This document shows, piece by piece, positions 45,210-53,872 of a stretch of DNA of 64,000 nucleotides. The number at the start of each line of letters is the position of its first letter. Position 1 is the stretch's first letter. Below the pieces are notes generated by a model that did no database searches, had not been told where the DNA came from, and saw only the letters and a list, made by a program, of their open reading frames with translations. A program made the position numbers and the translations under genes. The DNA is from Gammaproteobacteria bacterium (GTDB taxonomy: Bacteria > Pseudomonadota > Gammaproteobacteria > Xanthomonadales > Wenzhouxiangellaceae): the NCBI GenBank assembly GCA_021772985.1, contig JAJFKX010000034.1, positions 1-64,000 of the forward strand, read 5' to 3'.

Positions 45210-46634
45210 TTAAATGATTTCATCGTGCTCAGCTTCAACAACATCAATCAAATGATGCTCATGCTGTTCGTCTGGAAATACATCACCATCAGTACCGAAT
45301 TCAAAATGCAGGCCATTGATAAATCCATCTTCCATCAACAATTCAAAATCTTTGCTCAATGCTTCCGGCAATCCTTTCAACATGTGCAGGCTCTGCAGGT
45401 CTTCCATATCCAGTTCCTGCAGACCTTCCAACCCACGAATTTTAATGTCGCCCAGGTCCAGACCTTCCAATACCTTGAAGGCCTCGTGACCTTCCAACAT
45501 GCTGAAGTTTTTTAATGGGTGGCTGGGCTCTGGAACCTCAAAGCTGATATCCAGCTGATCACGCTCGCGTAGCACTTCCAGGGTAACCGTTTCACCCTGC
45601 TCATAGGAACGAAGAATCCGGAACGCGTGATGCGGGTCAGTGGGCTCCCGGCCGTCAATAGACATCAAGACATCGCCGGCACGAACTTCTGCAGGGAAAT
45701 CTTCCGGTACGCTGACCACCAACAGACCATTGCTGGTTCCGAAATAACGACCCAGGTCGTTATTCAACTCAACCAGTTCCAAATCAGCAGAAAAACTACC
45801 AAAACCCTGAAAGAATGCCCTGCCACGGTGTAACAAAGGTGCAGCTGGTGCAATAGGCGCTGTCGGGGCTATCGGTGCTACCGGCGCAAATTTAATGGGC
45901 GCACGGCGTTCGGCAACGACCACTGCTTCGTCAATAACACCGTCACGTTCATATTCCACAGTGACTTCATCACCTGGCTCCAATGCAGACATTACCTCCA
46001 ACACGGTGTTACTGGGGTTATCCAGATCAAACTCATCCAGGCGTACATCATTAATCGCCAACAACACATCATTTGATTGCAAACCTGCGGTATCAGCTGG
46101 CCCACTAGGACTGACCGAGTTAATTAATACACCTAGTTGATCATCATCGACATCTGCATTTGCAATGCTCACGCCTAACATGGCTCGGTTGGCATTGGTC
46201 AAAAACCTAAAGGCATAACTTCGAGTCGGCGTTAATTCTGCAGATAATTCAGCTACTTTGCGGGCCGCCTCACGTAACGCTTCCTGAGCATGCTGGTACT
46301 CTTCCCGTGCCTGTTCACTGACCCGTGCAGCCTGTGCAGCTTGTTCTCGACTATGTTCTGCCTGCTCCCGGGCCTGTGCCGTACGCGCCTGCCTTATGCC
46401 ATTATCGCGTTCTCTCAATTGTGCCAACTGCAGGCGCGCATTGTGTGCACGTTGTTGTGCCTGCTCACGAACACGGGTGGCGTGTTCAGCTTCAAAAGCA
46501 GCCTGCGCACGCATTTGCTCACGAGCATCCATCTCCGCAAGTCTGGCAGACTGTAGTTCGTCAGCCGGTGGTTTATCTTGAGCAACCAATGTGCTTGAGA
46601 TCAGAACCATTAACAACATGATGACCTTTTTCAT
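45210..46634 (-). CDS. Exported coiled-coil protein with two PDZ domains, no protease domain
   Basis: 474 residues from the ATG at 46634 (GAGG seven bases upstream). Signal peptide MKKVIMLLMVLISSTLVAQ. An Ala/Arg/Glu/Gln-rich coiled coil (about 25-130) leads to PDZ1 (about 150-245, VSPSGPADTAGLQSNDVLLAIN), an Ala-Pro linker (APVAPIAPTAPIAP), PDZ2 (about 290-365, AEVRAGDVLMSIDGREP), a Leu-rich segment (about 380-440) and an acidic His-containing tail. No serine protease domain precedes the PDZ domains, so it is not a DegS/DegP homolog. It is last in an operon with an ECF sigma factor and an anti-sigma-like protein, and may be the periplasmic sensor of that switch. Confidence 0.82.
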   Translation of the reverse strand: MKKVIMLLMVLISSTLVAQDKPPADELQSARLAEMDAREQMRAQAAFEAEHATRVREQAQQRAHNARLQLAQLRERDNGIRQARTAQAREQAEHSREQAAQAARVSEQAREEYQHAQEALREAARKVAELSAELTPTRSYAFRFLTNANRAMLGVSIANADVDDDQLGVLINSVSPSGPADTAGLQSNDVLLAINDVRLDEFDLDNPSNTVLEVMSALEPGDEVTVEYERDGVIDEAVVVAERRAPIKFAPVAPIAPTAPIAPAAPLLHRGRAFFQGFGSFSADLELVELNNDLGRYFGTSNGLLVVSVPEDFPAEVRAGDVLMSIDGREPTDPHHAFRILRSYEQGETVTLEVLRERDQLDISFEVPEPSHPLKNFSMLEGHEAFKVLEGLDLGDIKIRGLEGLQELDMEDLQSLHMLKGLPEALSKDFELLMEDGFINGLHFEFGTDGDVFPDEQHEHHLIDVVEAEHDEII

Positions 46635-46663
46635 AACATTACCTCGGGATATATTCATCCACT

Positions 46664-47332
46664 CTAAATCTGTTGGTCGATGGTGCCGGCCAGGCCTTCA
46701 CCATCGCGATAAAAATAATCAGATTGACCGTACTGACTGGCCAATAACTCGTTCAGTAATACCACCCGTTGTTGCCATAATCCGGTACGCTCGTTCACCA
46801 GCAGGTCATTATCAGCCGTGTAACCGCTGGCGGTCTGGGAAGCTGTGATTTGTAAATCCACAAAACCAATCATGCGCTCCAACTCATCCATCGCCAGCGC
46901 TTGTTGCCCAGACATTACTCTGGTTGGTGTCTGTGTGCGTAAGCTCCGTAATTGCGATTCCAATAACTGTGAGCGACTTACCCACTCTTGTAACTGGGAA
47001 TACCGTTCTGCGGCCACCGGTTCGCTGAACTGATCGCCTGGTTGATTTGATGACGGCAAAAACACTACCGTAATCAATACCAATACAGCTGCGGCCACAC
47101 CCATCCATTCTTCTGCACGTAACCAACCATATCGCCTTGATCCTGAACCGGCCCGGCTATCGCTGTCATCACTCAAACGAGCTACAATATTTTCCCAGCC
47201 TGATGCTTGTTCAGTCTGAGCAAGTTCTACCAGCGGCAGGTCTTGTAATGCCTGGCTCAAAACCCGCCGGGCCGTTAATTCATCACTGGGCATGACAAAA
47301 TCATGTAGTGGATTTTGTGGCTGCTTACTCAT
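46664..47332 (-). CDS. Probable anti-sigma factor, single-pass membrane protein
   Basis: 222 residues. The N-terminal cytoplasmic part (about 1-70) is helical and acidic. A membrane helix follows (about 75-93, MGVAAAVLVLITVVFLP) and a periplasmic part with coiled-coil character (LQEWVSRSQLLESQLRSLR) and the end GLAGTIDQQI. The topology and its place one base after the ECF sigma gene are those of anti-sigma factors; no zinc-binding HxxxCxxC motif is present. It should hold the sigma factor at the inner membrane until a signal, perhaps through the PDZ protein encoded 29 bases downstream, releases it. Family not named. Confidence 0.72.
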   Translation of the reverse strand: MSKQPQNPLHDFVMPSDELTARRVLSQALQDLPLVELAQTEQASGWENIVARLSDDSDSRAGSGSRRYGWLRAEEWMGVAAAVLVLITVVFLPSSNQPGDQFSEPVAAERYSQLQEWVSRSQLLESQLRSLRTQTPTRVMSGQQALAMDELERMIGFVDLQITASQTASGYTADNDLLVNERTGLWQQRVVLLNELLASQYGQSDYFYRDGEGLAGTIDQQI

Positions 47333-48099
47333 TAATTAACCTCATACAAGGTCGTCGCCAGCGGACTGCTGCAGGCGACCCCGGTGGTACTCGATAATTG
47401 ACTGTTTTTTGAATTGCTTGAGACACTTGCAGGTTCCTCATCAACTGCCAACAGCATGCGCAACTGACGACGGGCACGGGTTAGACGGGATTTGGAAAAG
47501 CTAGTGCTGCGCCCCATCATTTCAGCGATTTCCAGATGGGTGTAACCTTCCACGTGGTATAGCCAGATCACCGTTCTGGATAGTACCGGCAATTGCGCCA
47601 AGGCTGCTTCCAGTTCAACCTGTACGGCACCTTGGGTCGCGTCACTGGCACTGATTAACACTGCTTCGCCAACCACACCATCAACATCAAACTCTTGTCC
47701 GCGGCGTTTATCCCGGCGCATCCGCATAAATGTGGTGGTACTAACGATACGACGCAGCCAGCTCCAGAAAGAAGCTTCACCACGATACTGATGCAGACTT
47801 TTAAAACACTTCACGAAAGCATCCTGCATCACATCCTGTGCATCTGCCTGGTGACAAAGCAAGTGTAATGCCAAGTTATATACCCGCTGGGAATACTGTT
47901 GATACAACCATTGCATGGCCCCCTGATCGCCAGCTTTAGCCTGAAGAATCATTTGCTGTTCAAGCTGATCAGGGGGTTGTGACTGTGGTGATAGTGCTGC
48001 GATCAAAACCTGCTCGTGAATATTATTCGTTACAGCATAGATGCTAAAAATGCCCAAAAGGTCGCAAACATTTTTACTCCAAACATAATTCAAAGGCAT
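47332..48099 (-). CDS. ECF sigma factor, RpoE-like
   Basis: 255 residues from the first ATG, but the conserved part begins near residue 50 (MILQAKAGDQGAMQWLYQQYSQRVYNLALHLL), so the true start may be 30-50 codons downstream. Region 2: AQDVMQDAFVKCFKSLHQYRGEASFWSWLRRIVSTT. Region 4: LPVLSRTVIWLYHVEGYTHLEIAEMMGRSTSFSKSRLTRARRQL. It directs RNA polymerase to a small regulon, probably including its own operon. Its end overlaps the anti-sigma-like start by one base. A C-terminal tail of about 40 residues after region 4 is longer than usual. Confidence 0.9.
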   Translation of the reverse strand: MPLNYVWSKNVCDLLGIFSIYAVTNNIHEQVLIAALSPQSQPPDQLEQQMILQAKAGDQGAMQWLYQQYSQRVYNLALHLLCHQADAQDVMQDAFVKCFKSLHQYRGEASFWSWLRRIVSTTTFMRMRRDKRRGQEFDVDGVVGEAVLISASDATQGAVQVELEAALAQLPVLSRTVIWLYHVEGYTHLEIAEMMGRSTSFSKSRLTRARRQLRMLLAVDEEPASVSSNSKNSQLSSTTGVACSSPLATTLYEVN

Positions 48100-48187
48100 C
48101 TATCTTTTTCATTATGCTATTTTCTATTATGCATGGCTTCTGATTTACAATATCCAACCATCTAACGTTTTATCAGTATCTGCAAGC

Positions 48188-48730
48188 ATGACCGTCAAAA
48201 CTGTATTACGAATAGGCGATCCCGGATTACGCGAAACCGCTCAACCGGTGACCAATTTTTCGACAATCGAACTCGATCAACTGATCAGCGACCTGCTGGA
48301 TACCATGGCTCATTACAATGGCGCAGGCCTGGCAGCACCACAGATTGGTGTGGCATTAAGGGTGGTGATATTTGGAGTAGAACATAATCCACGTTATCCG
48401 CACGCTGAACCTGTACCTCGGACCGTGCTGATTAACCCGATCATAACGCCTGTTGATACTCATCAGGCTGCTGACTGGGAAGGTTGCCTGAGTGTGCCCG
48501 GCATGCGTGGCATGGTCTCACGTTATACCCGGATTCAATATCGAGGGTTTGATCAACACGGTCAGCTGATCGAGCGCCAGGCTGAACAATTTCATGCCCG
48601 GGTAGTACAACACGAATGTGATCACCTGGATGGCATACTCTATTGTGACAAGCTGGCTGACCCACAAAAGTTTGGTTTTATTGAAGAATTGGCAAGCGCA
48701 GGTATTATTGATCAGTTGCCCACGGAATAG
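48188..48730 (+). CDS. def: Peptide deformylase
   Basis: 180 residues with the three deformylase motifs: GAGLAAPQIGV, EGCLSVPGMRG and QHECDHLDGIL (metal ligands Cys, His, His; catalytic Glu). It removes the formyl group from new proteins. No fmt follows as in many genomes; the neighbour is yajQ. The lack of fmt/rsm linkage and a slightly divergent GMRGMVSRY region suggest it could be a second copy. Confidence 0.95.
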   Translation: MTVKTVLRIGDPGLRETAQPVTNFSTIELDQLISDLLDTMAHYNGAGLAAPQIGVALRVVIFGVEHNPRYPHAEPVPRTVLINPIITPVDTHQAADWEGCLSVPGMRGMVSRYTRIQYRGFDQHGQLIERQAEQFHARVVQHECDHLDGILYCDKLADPQKFGFIEELASAGIIDQLPTE

Positions 48731-48787
48731 CCCGGCTTATCGGCCAAAATTGTTAAACTAGACACCGGATAACTCAAAGGAATCAGC

Positions 48788-49270
48788 ATGCCATCATTTG
48801 ATGTGGTCTCAGAAGTCGACCAGCATGAATTAAAAAATGCCCTTGACCAGGCTAACCGGGAAGTAGCTACTCGCTTTGACTTTAAAGGCAGCGGAGCCAA
48901 TTACGCTCATGCAGATAACAATATCACCATGCACGCCCAGGCAGAATTTCAACTACAGCAGATGCTGGATATGTTACAAAAAAAAATGTCCAGTCGAGGT
49001 ATCGATTTGTACTGCCTGCAAACCCATGATCCGGTTATCCATGCCAAAACAGCAACCCAAGCGTTAACCGTCAATGAGGGTATCGACACAACAACCGCTA
49101 AAAAACTGGTCAAAATGATCAAAGACAGTAAATTAAAAGTACAAGCGACGATCCAGCAACAACAGTTGCGGATTACCGGCAAAAAACGTGATGATCTGCA
49201 GCAGGTGATGGCGTTATTAAAAGACGCTGATTTGAAATTGCCTTTGCAATATCAAAATTTTAGGGATTAG
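48788..49270 (+). CDS. yajQ: YajQ-family nucleotide-binding protein
   Basis: 160 residues. MPSFDVVSEVDQHELKNALDQA and ATRFDFKGSGANY at the N terminus and LKDADLKLPLQYQNFRD at the end match YajQ closely. The family has two ferredoxin-like domains; in Xanthomonas the homolog binds cyclic di-GMP and alters transcription of virulence genes. AAAGGAATC precedes the start. It ends in a four-base overlap with the convergent tesB stop. Confidence 0.95.
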   Translation: MPSFDVVSEVDQHELKNALDQANREVATRFDFKGSGANYAHADNNITMHAQAEFQLQQMLDMLQKKMSSRGIDLYCLQTHDPVIHAKTATQALTVNEGIDTTTAKKLVKMIKDSKLKVQATIQQQQLRITGKKRDDLQQVMALLKDADLKLPLQYQNFRD

Positions 49271-50124
49271 TGTTTTACTCTGATTAAACCTTCCTGGGCG
49301 GTGCTGGCCACCAGCTTGCCGTCCTGAGTGAAGATCATCCCACGTGATGTCCCTCGGCCACCGAACGCTCTGGGACTGTCAAAGCTATATAACAACCATT
49401 GATCCACCCGTACCGGGCAATGAAACCACATGGCATGATCCAGGCTGGCCATCTGTACATGGCCTTGGTCAAAGCGCAATGCATGTGGCAGTGTAGCGGT
49501 ACCCAACAATTCATAATCTGAAATATACGCCAGTAAATTGCGATGCAATGCAGGTTCGTCCGGCAGGCGATCACAGGCCCGCATCCAGACATGTTTAATC
49601 GGCGGTAATTTAACTGGATTGAGAAAGTTTGGTGGCAGAACCGGTCGAAATTCAAATGGTGGCTGGTGCGCCAGATAGCGACGCATTTTTTCCGGCACCT
49701 TATCCAGTATCGCCTGCCTAATATCAAACGCACTTTGTAAACCCTCCGGACCAGCGACTTCCGGCATTTCTGCCTGATGCTCCAGGCCTTGCTCCAGATG
49801 TTGAAATGAAGCAGCCATATTGAATATTGGCTGCCCATGTTGAACCGCCACTACCCGTCGATTGGAAAAACTGCCGCCATCGCGAGCACGTTCCACCTGA
49901 TAGACAATCGGTGAATTAAAGTCACCGCGCCGCAAAAAATAAGCATGCAGTGAATGTGGCGCGCGATCTTCAACTGTATTGTGTGCCGCGGACAGCGCCT
50001 GCCCCAGTACTTGACCACCAAATACCTGCGGGCTGCCGATATCCCGGCTTTCACCACGGAATATGTTTTTCTCGATGCGTTCCAATTGCAGCAGTTTGAC
50101 AACGTCGGCAAGTACTGGATTCAT
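49267..50124 (-). CDS. tesB: Acyl-CoA thioesterase II
   Basis: 285 residues forming the double hotdog fold. RGESRDIGSPQVFGGQVLGQALSAA, PHSLHAYFLRRGD and SLDHAMWFHCPVRVDQWLLYSFDSP are the conserved TesB segments, with the catalytic Asp in LDHAMWFH and the Thr/Gln region following. It hydrolyses medium- and long-chain acyl-CoA in the cytoplasm. It is convergent with yajQ, the coding ends sharing four bases. Confidence 0.95.
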   Translation of the reverse strand: MNPVLADVVKLLQLERIEKNIFRGESRDIGSPQVFGGQVLGQALSAAHNTVEDRAPHSLHAYFLRRGDFNSPIVYQVERARDGGSFSNRRVVAVQHGQPIFNMAASFQHLEQGLEHQAEMPEVAGPEGLQSAFDIRQAILDKVPEKMRRYLAHQPPFEFRPVLPPNFLNPVKLPPIKHVWMRACDRLPDEPALHRNLLAYISDYELLGTATLPHALRFDQGHVQMASLDHAMWFHCPVRVDQWLLYSFDSPRAFGGRGTSRGMIFTQDGKLVASTAQEGLIRVKH

Positions 50125-50225
50125 AAATTAATCGTCCTAAAGGGGTTAAATTCTATTTTGAAAAATTAACATGCCCCCCTTAAAAAGCATGACCATTGCA
50201 ACTTTATAACTGTCGATTGGCATGC

Positions 50226-50759
50226 TTATTGATCAACCAGGCAAACATTGCCCAATTGCAACATGAATAACTGGGTATCCTGATCATCACCCGACATGCG
50301 AATCATTTGATCAAATTGAAAGCCAAGTTTTTCCAGCAAACCGATTGATGCTTTGTTTTCCGGTGAAACAATCGCCACCACTTGCTGCAAGCTCAGTTTG
50401 CTGGCTGCATAGGCCAAAACTCCAACCGCTGCTTCATAGGCATATCCATGCTTTCGCCAGGCAGGTAAAAAGCCGAAACCAATATCCACATGGTCCAAGC
50501 CGGGACGCTTAACCAGACCACAAATACCTATCGATGTCGACCCGTCAATCAACTCAACCAGATACATGCTGAAGCCATATTGCCGATAGCTGCTTAAGAC
50601 CTTTTCCCGAATATAATCCGCAGCTTCAGGAATGCTGCGCACGCCACGATCGCCAACATATCGGATAAAATCCGGATCAGTCAGTATCCCCAGCATCAAC
50701 TCGGCGTCATCTTCGCTCATCTGCCGCAACCGCAGGCGTTCGGTTTGTTGAATGTACAT
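50226..50759 (-). CDS. GNAT-family N-acetyltransferase (RimJ/RimL-like)
   Basis: 177 residues from the ATG at 50759; a TTG six codons upstream also opens the frame. The opening IQQTERLRLRQMSEDDAELM and HVDIGFGFLPAWRKHGYAYEAAVGVLAYA (acetyl-CoA-binding segment Arg/Gly) followed by VAIVSPENKASIGLLEKLGF are typical of the Acetyltransf_3 group that modifies ribosomal proteins, antibiotics or small amines. The substrate is not predictable. Its promoter region is divergent from the DUF6498-like gene. Confidence 0.9.
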   Translation of the reverse strand: MYIQQTERLRLRQMSEDDAELMLGILTDPDFIRYVGDRGVRSIPEAADYIREKVLSSYRQYGFSMYLVELIDGSTSIGICGLVKRPGLDHVDIGFGFLPAWRKHGYAYEAAVGVLAYAASKLSLQQVVAIVSPENKASIGLLEKLGFQFDQMIRMSGDDQDTQLFMLQLGNVCLVDQ

Positions 50760-50847
50760 GCCGTTATGGTTATGCAAAGATGTGTATTAAGCAAGTACCA
50801 TCGCAGATAGCCAAATCGATGATAACGGTTTACAGAATAACAATAAT

Positions 50848-51492
50848 ATGACCAAAACAGCACCTGATAAGCACACTTTGCCAACCCTTGCCCTGTTGCT
50901 GTTAACCAATCTAATACCGATTTACCTGGTATTGTTTGATCAATGGACAGTTGCTCAAATGGTGCTGTTGTTCTGGCTGGAAAATGTGATCATCGGGATC
51001 ATGAATGTACTCAAAATGCGCACCTGCCAACCCAACAAGCGCCCACGCAGCAAACATAACAGGGAGATGACGACTTTTTTTATGATCCACTACGGCGGTT
51101 TTACCTTTGGCCATGGTATCTTTGTCATAGCATTTTTCTTTTTTGTCGAATTTGACTATGGCACCCTGGCCAGTCCATACACTTTTTCTCAGGTAATCAC
51201 CGATCCCAATCTTTGGTGGACCATGCTGGCTTTGCTGATCAGCCATGGCTTTTCCTATTACTGGCACTTTTTTAAAGGTGGTGAACGTATGCGGGAAACT
51301 ACTGACAGTCTGTTTTTTAAACCTTATGCTCGGGTGGTTGTTTTACATATCACCATTATCGGTGGCGCCTGGCTGGCTGCCTCGTTAAAACAGCCTATAT
51401 GGGCACTATTAGTATTGGTGTTCCTGAAAATCCTGGTGGATATGGGCTCCCACTATTCAAGCCACAAAAAACCATTGCTCTTCAACAAATAA
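50848..51492 (+). CDS. DUF6498-like multi-pass membrane protein
   Basis: 214 residues with about six helices. The early LLFWLENVIIGIMNVLKM, the FFMIHYGGFTFGHGIFV segment and KILVDMGSHYSSHKK near the end are the recurring conserved parts of DUF6498-type proteins; several intramembrane His, Glu and Asp residues suggest a metal or cofactor site. Function unknown. It stands between a divergent GNAT gene and a convergent DUF819 gene. Confidence 0.78.
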   Translation: MTKTAPDKHTLPTLALLLLTNLIPIYLVLFDQWTVAQMVLLFWLENVIIGIMNVLKMRTCQPNKRPRSKHNREMTTFFMIHYGGFTFGHGIFVIAFFFFVEFDYGTLASPYTFSQVITDPNLWWTMLALLISHGFSYYWHFFKGGERMRETTDSLFFKPYARVVVLHITIIGGAWLAASLKQPIWALLVLVFLKILVDMGSHYSSHKKPLLFNK

Positions 51493-51572
51493 TTTTCAAT
51501 GATTTTGCTCATACCGGCAGCAGTTAAAAGCCTTGCTGGGCTCAGTCGCAATATCCTTGGTCTTTTCAGCCA

Positions 51573-51592
51573 GCGCCTGATGCGTCAGGCGC
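51573..51592. terminator. Hairpin overlapping the stop codon of the DUF819 gene
   Basis: GCGCCTGA and TCAGGCGC flank TGCG. It lies between convergent genes and includes the minus-strand stop codon at 51585-51587. No T tract follows, so a role in termination is moderately likely. Confidence 0.45.
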
Positions 51593-52739
51593 CTGCCAAT
51601 CTAACCATCAAAAAACCCAAATAAGTCCCTACCCCATTACCCAGACTACCTACCAGAATACCCGGAAGTAATAAATCCATCCGGCGAAAACTTTGTGCCA
51701 GTGGCAACACTATCGTTGCGCCACCAATATTGGCAGCTGAGGCAATTGCGGTCATTTCAGGGTCCTGCCGAAACAACAGGCCGCCACTAAACAGGATCAA
51801 CCCATGTATCAATACCGTCAAGCCGACGAACAGCAGCAACAACACACCCAATCGGCCAAGTTCGATCAATGCTGACAATTCGCAATAGGCACCCAATGTC
51901 CCAAGAAACAAATAAGCACCGTAGGTGCCCAATATTTGGGTACCATCAAGCCGCTGCACCAATGGCAACTGGGCAGCAATTAATGCCAGACTGGTCAGGA
52001 TAATAATTGAGGGTACAGCCAGTCCTGAACCGGCAAACCATTCACTAAGCTCCAACGAAACCCAGTGTGCTGCAAAGGCCATCGCCAGTAATGCTGCCAG
52101 ATCACCCATCGAAGGCCTGCTATCAGCTTCAACACTGGCAGTGGCTTGGTCTTCAGTCAGTCCGGACACAGCCTGCACAGTGTTTTTAGTAAACGTACGG
52201 ATCAGTTTCGGGATAATCAGCAAAGCAGTCACCCACAATACGGTGACAACGTGATCTACCACCGTTGCCGCTGCAAACAAGTTGCCCTCACGGACAAAAT
52301 CGTAGTGCAGTGCCAATGCGTTGAAATTTGCACCACCTCCGATATAAGTTGCTGTGAACATTCCGCTCACAGGGCCTACCCATTCATTTAGCCATGTACC
52401 CGCATCAGTAACCCAACCAGCGATAAACACCCCTGACATGGTCGCCACAGCACCCAGTGCAAACAACACCAGCATCGGCGCTCCAGCTTGCCTTAATGCG
52501 GTTAACCTAACCCCCAACAGTAAAAAGAAAATAGACACCGGTGCGCCGATTGAAATTAATTGGGTATACAGCGGCGGCGCATTTGATGCAGAAGGAATAA
52601 TACCGACATTGGCCAGCAATGCTACCAGTAAAATAACCAGTATAGCGCCACCGATTGAGCGCCCAACCGGTTTTTGTGCCAGCCAATGGGCCGCAGCAAC
52701 ACAACTGAGCAAAACGATAAGTATAAATAATTGGTCCAT
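51585..52739 (-). CDS. DUF819 (YjcL-like) inner membrane protein
   Basis: 384 residues and about ten to eleven helices. The motif GMFTATYIGGGANFNALALHYD, followed by AATVVDHVVTVLW, and a late ASAANIGGATIVLPLA are the two conserved parts of the DUF819 family, which has a transporter-like inverted-repeat topology. Members may be carboxylate or ion transporters, without direct proof. The region between (RTFTKNTVQAVSGLTEDQ) is a cytoplasmic loop. It is convergent with the DUF6498-like gene. Confidence 0.88.
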   Translation of the reverse strand: MDQLFILIVLLSCVAAAHWLAQKPVGRSIGGAILVILLVALLANVGIIPSASNAPPLYTQLISIGAPVSIFFLLLGVRLTALRQAGAPMLVLFALGAVATMSGVFIAGWVTDAGTWLNEWVGPVSGMFTATYIGGGANFNALALHYDFVREGNLFAAATVVDHVVTVLWVTALLIIPKLIRTFTKNTVQAVSGLTEDQATASVEADSRPSMGDLAALLAMAFAAHWVSLELSEWFAGSGLAVPSIIILTSLALIAAQLPLVQRLDGTQILGTYGAYLFLGTLGAYCELSALIELGRLGVLLLLFVGLTVLIHGLILFSGGLLFRQDPEMTAIASAANIGGATIVLPLAQSFRRMDLLLPGILVGSLGNGVGTYLGFLMVRLAGA

Positions 52740-53126
52740 GCCGGCACTCAGTGCTGCTTCAATTCAGCGCAGCCTAGCATGTAATGCTACTCGTCTCGCC
52801 GCAAGCAAAAAGTTCCAGGCAACGCCAAGCGCTGCACTGGAACCGGTTTCGCTTGGTACGCGAAATAATTCTTGCTGCTGGCTTGCCTGCCGGCTGACTG
52901 GGTAATACTGCACCATTATTTACCTATTCTATATGACTTGTCTACTAGACTATTGCACAAACGCACCTAATGGCTCGAAACATCACCCGATGTATCCAGC
53001 CTGTTTACTATGCAATTAGCTCTGAATATGGTTGGCGGATGCGCTATGAACCGCTGTTAAAAGCCCAGGCACAGATTACACATCGCACCTTACCGATAGA
53101 ATAGATGTTAAATAATTGAATGGTTA
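52740..53126. other. Intergenic region upstream of the DUF819 gene
   Basis: A 387-base gap between the TetR-family gene (ending at 53127) and the DUF819 gene start at 52739. A 44-codon plus-strand frame at 52970-53104 lacks a good ribosome binding site. The DUF819 promoter should lie in the left part; no clear operator palindrome was seen. Confidence 0.5.
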
Positions 53127-53735
53127 TTAAGCCGGTTGGTTATTTTTTCGCAGCGCCAGTTCAAAGAAAAACTCGATGAAGTTTTGCATAGGTTTTGCAG
53201 ATTGTTTAACTTTGCCCATCAGCATTGCACCCTGGCAACCAGTTAGTAGCAGCTCGGCCAACTGTTCACAATCTGCCTGCTGATCCAATTCGCCTGCCTG
53301 TATCGCAGCCTCCAGGCAACTCATATAGTGTTGCTTCCATTCTTCGAAAACTGCTGCCAAACAATGTCGGAAATCAGCATTTTGTGCAGCCAATTCCTGG
53401 CTTAAATTGCCGATTATGCAACCGCGTCGAAACTTATATTCAATCAATGTTTTTAAACAATATTCAAGATAATTACGCATCCGCTGCAGCGGGCTGACTG
53501 CTTGATTGCTCATTAACATGGTCAAGACTTCCGAGTGTTGTTTCGCAAAATCATCGATAACTGCCAAACCAAAGTCCTGTTTGCTGGAAAAATAATGGTA
53601 AAAAGAACCTTTTGGAACACGGGCACGGCTGAGCACGGTGTTAATACCGGTATTATTAAACCCCAGCTCGGCAAAGATTTCGCTCCCTGCTTCAATCAGT
53701 TTTTGACGTGTCCGTGTGCGTGTCATCCTGAACAC
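53127..53735 (-). CDS. TetR/AcrR-family transcriptional regulator
   Basis: 202 residues. The N-terminal helix-turn-helix reads LIEAGSEIFAELGFNNTGINTVLSRARVPKGSFYHYFSSKQDFGLAVI, a typical TetR domain with the YHYFSSK recognition-helix end. The C-terminal ligand domain includes a Cys in FRRGCIIGNLSQELA and is of the TetR_C type found in regulators responding to small electrophiles (NemR/AcuR-like); this is only a hint. Its target is not evident: the next downstream gene encodes a DUF819 transporter-like protein about 390 bases away and the divergent neighbour is yheS. Confidence 0.92.
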   Translation of the reverse strand: MFRMTRTRTRQKLIEAGSEIFAELGFNNTGINTVLSRARVPKGSFYHYFSSKQDFGLAVIDDFAKQHSEVLTMLMSNQAVSPLQRMRNYLEYCLKTLIEYKFRRGCIIGNLSQELAAQNADFRHCLAAVFEEWKQHYMSCLEAAIQAGELDQQADCEQLAELLLTGCQGAMLMGKVKQSAKPMQNFIEFFFELALRKNNQPA

Positions 53736-53872
53736 ATTAGACGCTGCACGTCATAAATCTGTCAAATTGGCAGGCTGCTGTCGTCAGGGTTCCGATGCTG
53801 CGAGTTACAGCTGTGCTATACCATCACACTGCATAGCCACATTCCGGTCAAAATTCACTACAATGCGCAGCG

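Noticed and set aside
52354-52905. 183-codon plus-strand frame over the start of the DUF819 gene
   Set aside because: It is antisense to the conserved membrane protein for most of its length and has no recognisable domain.
52970-53104. 44-codon plus-strand frame in the gap upstream of the DUF819 gene
   Set aside because: No ribosome binding site, no hydrophobic or domain pattern, and a length common by chance.
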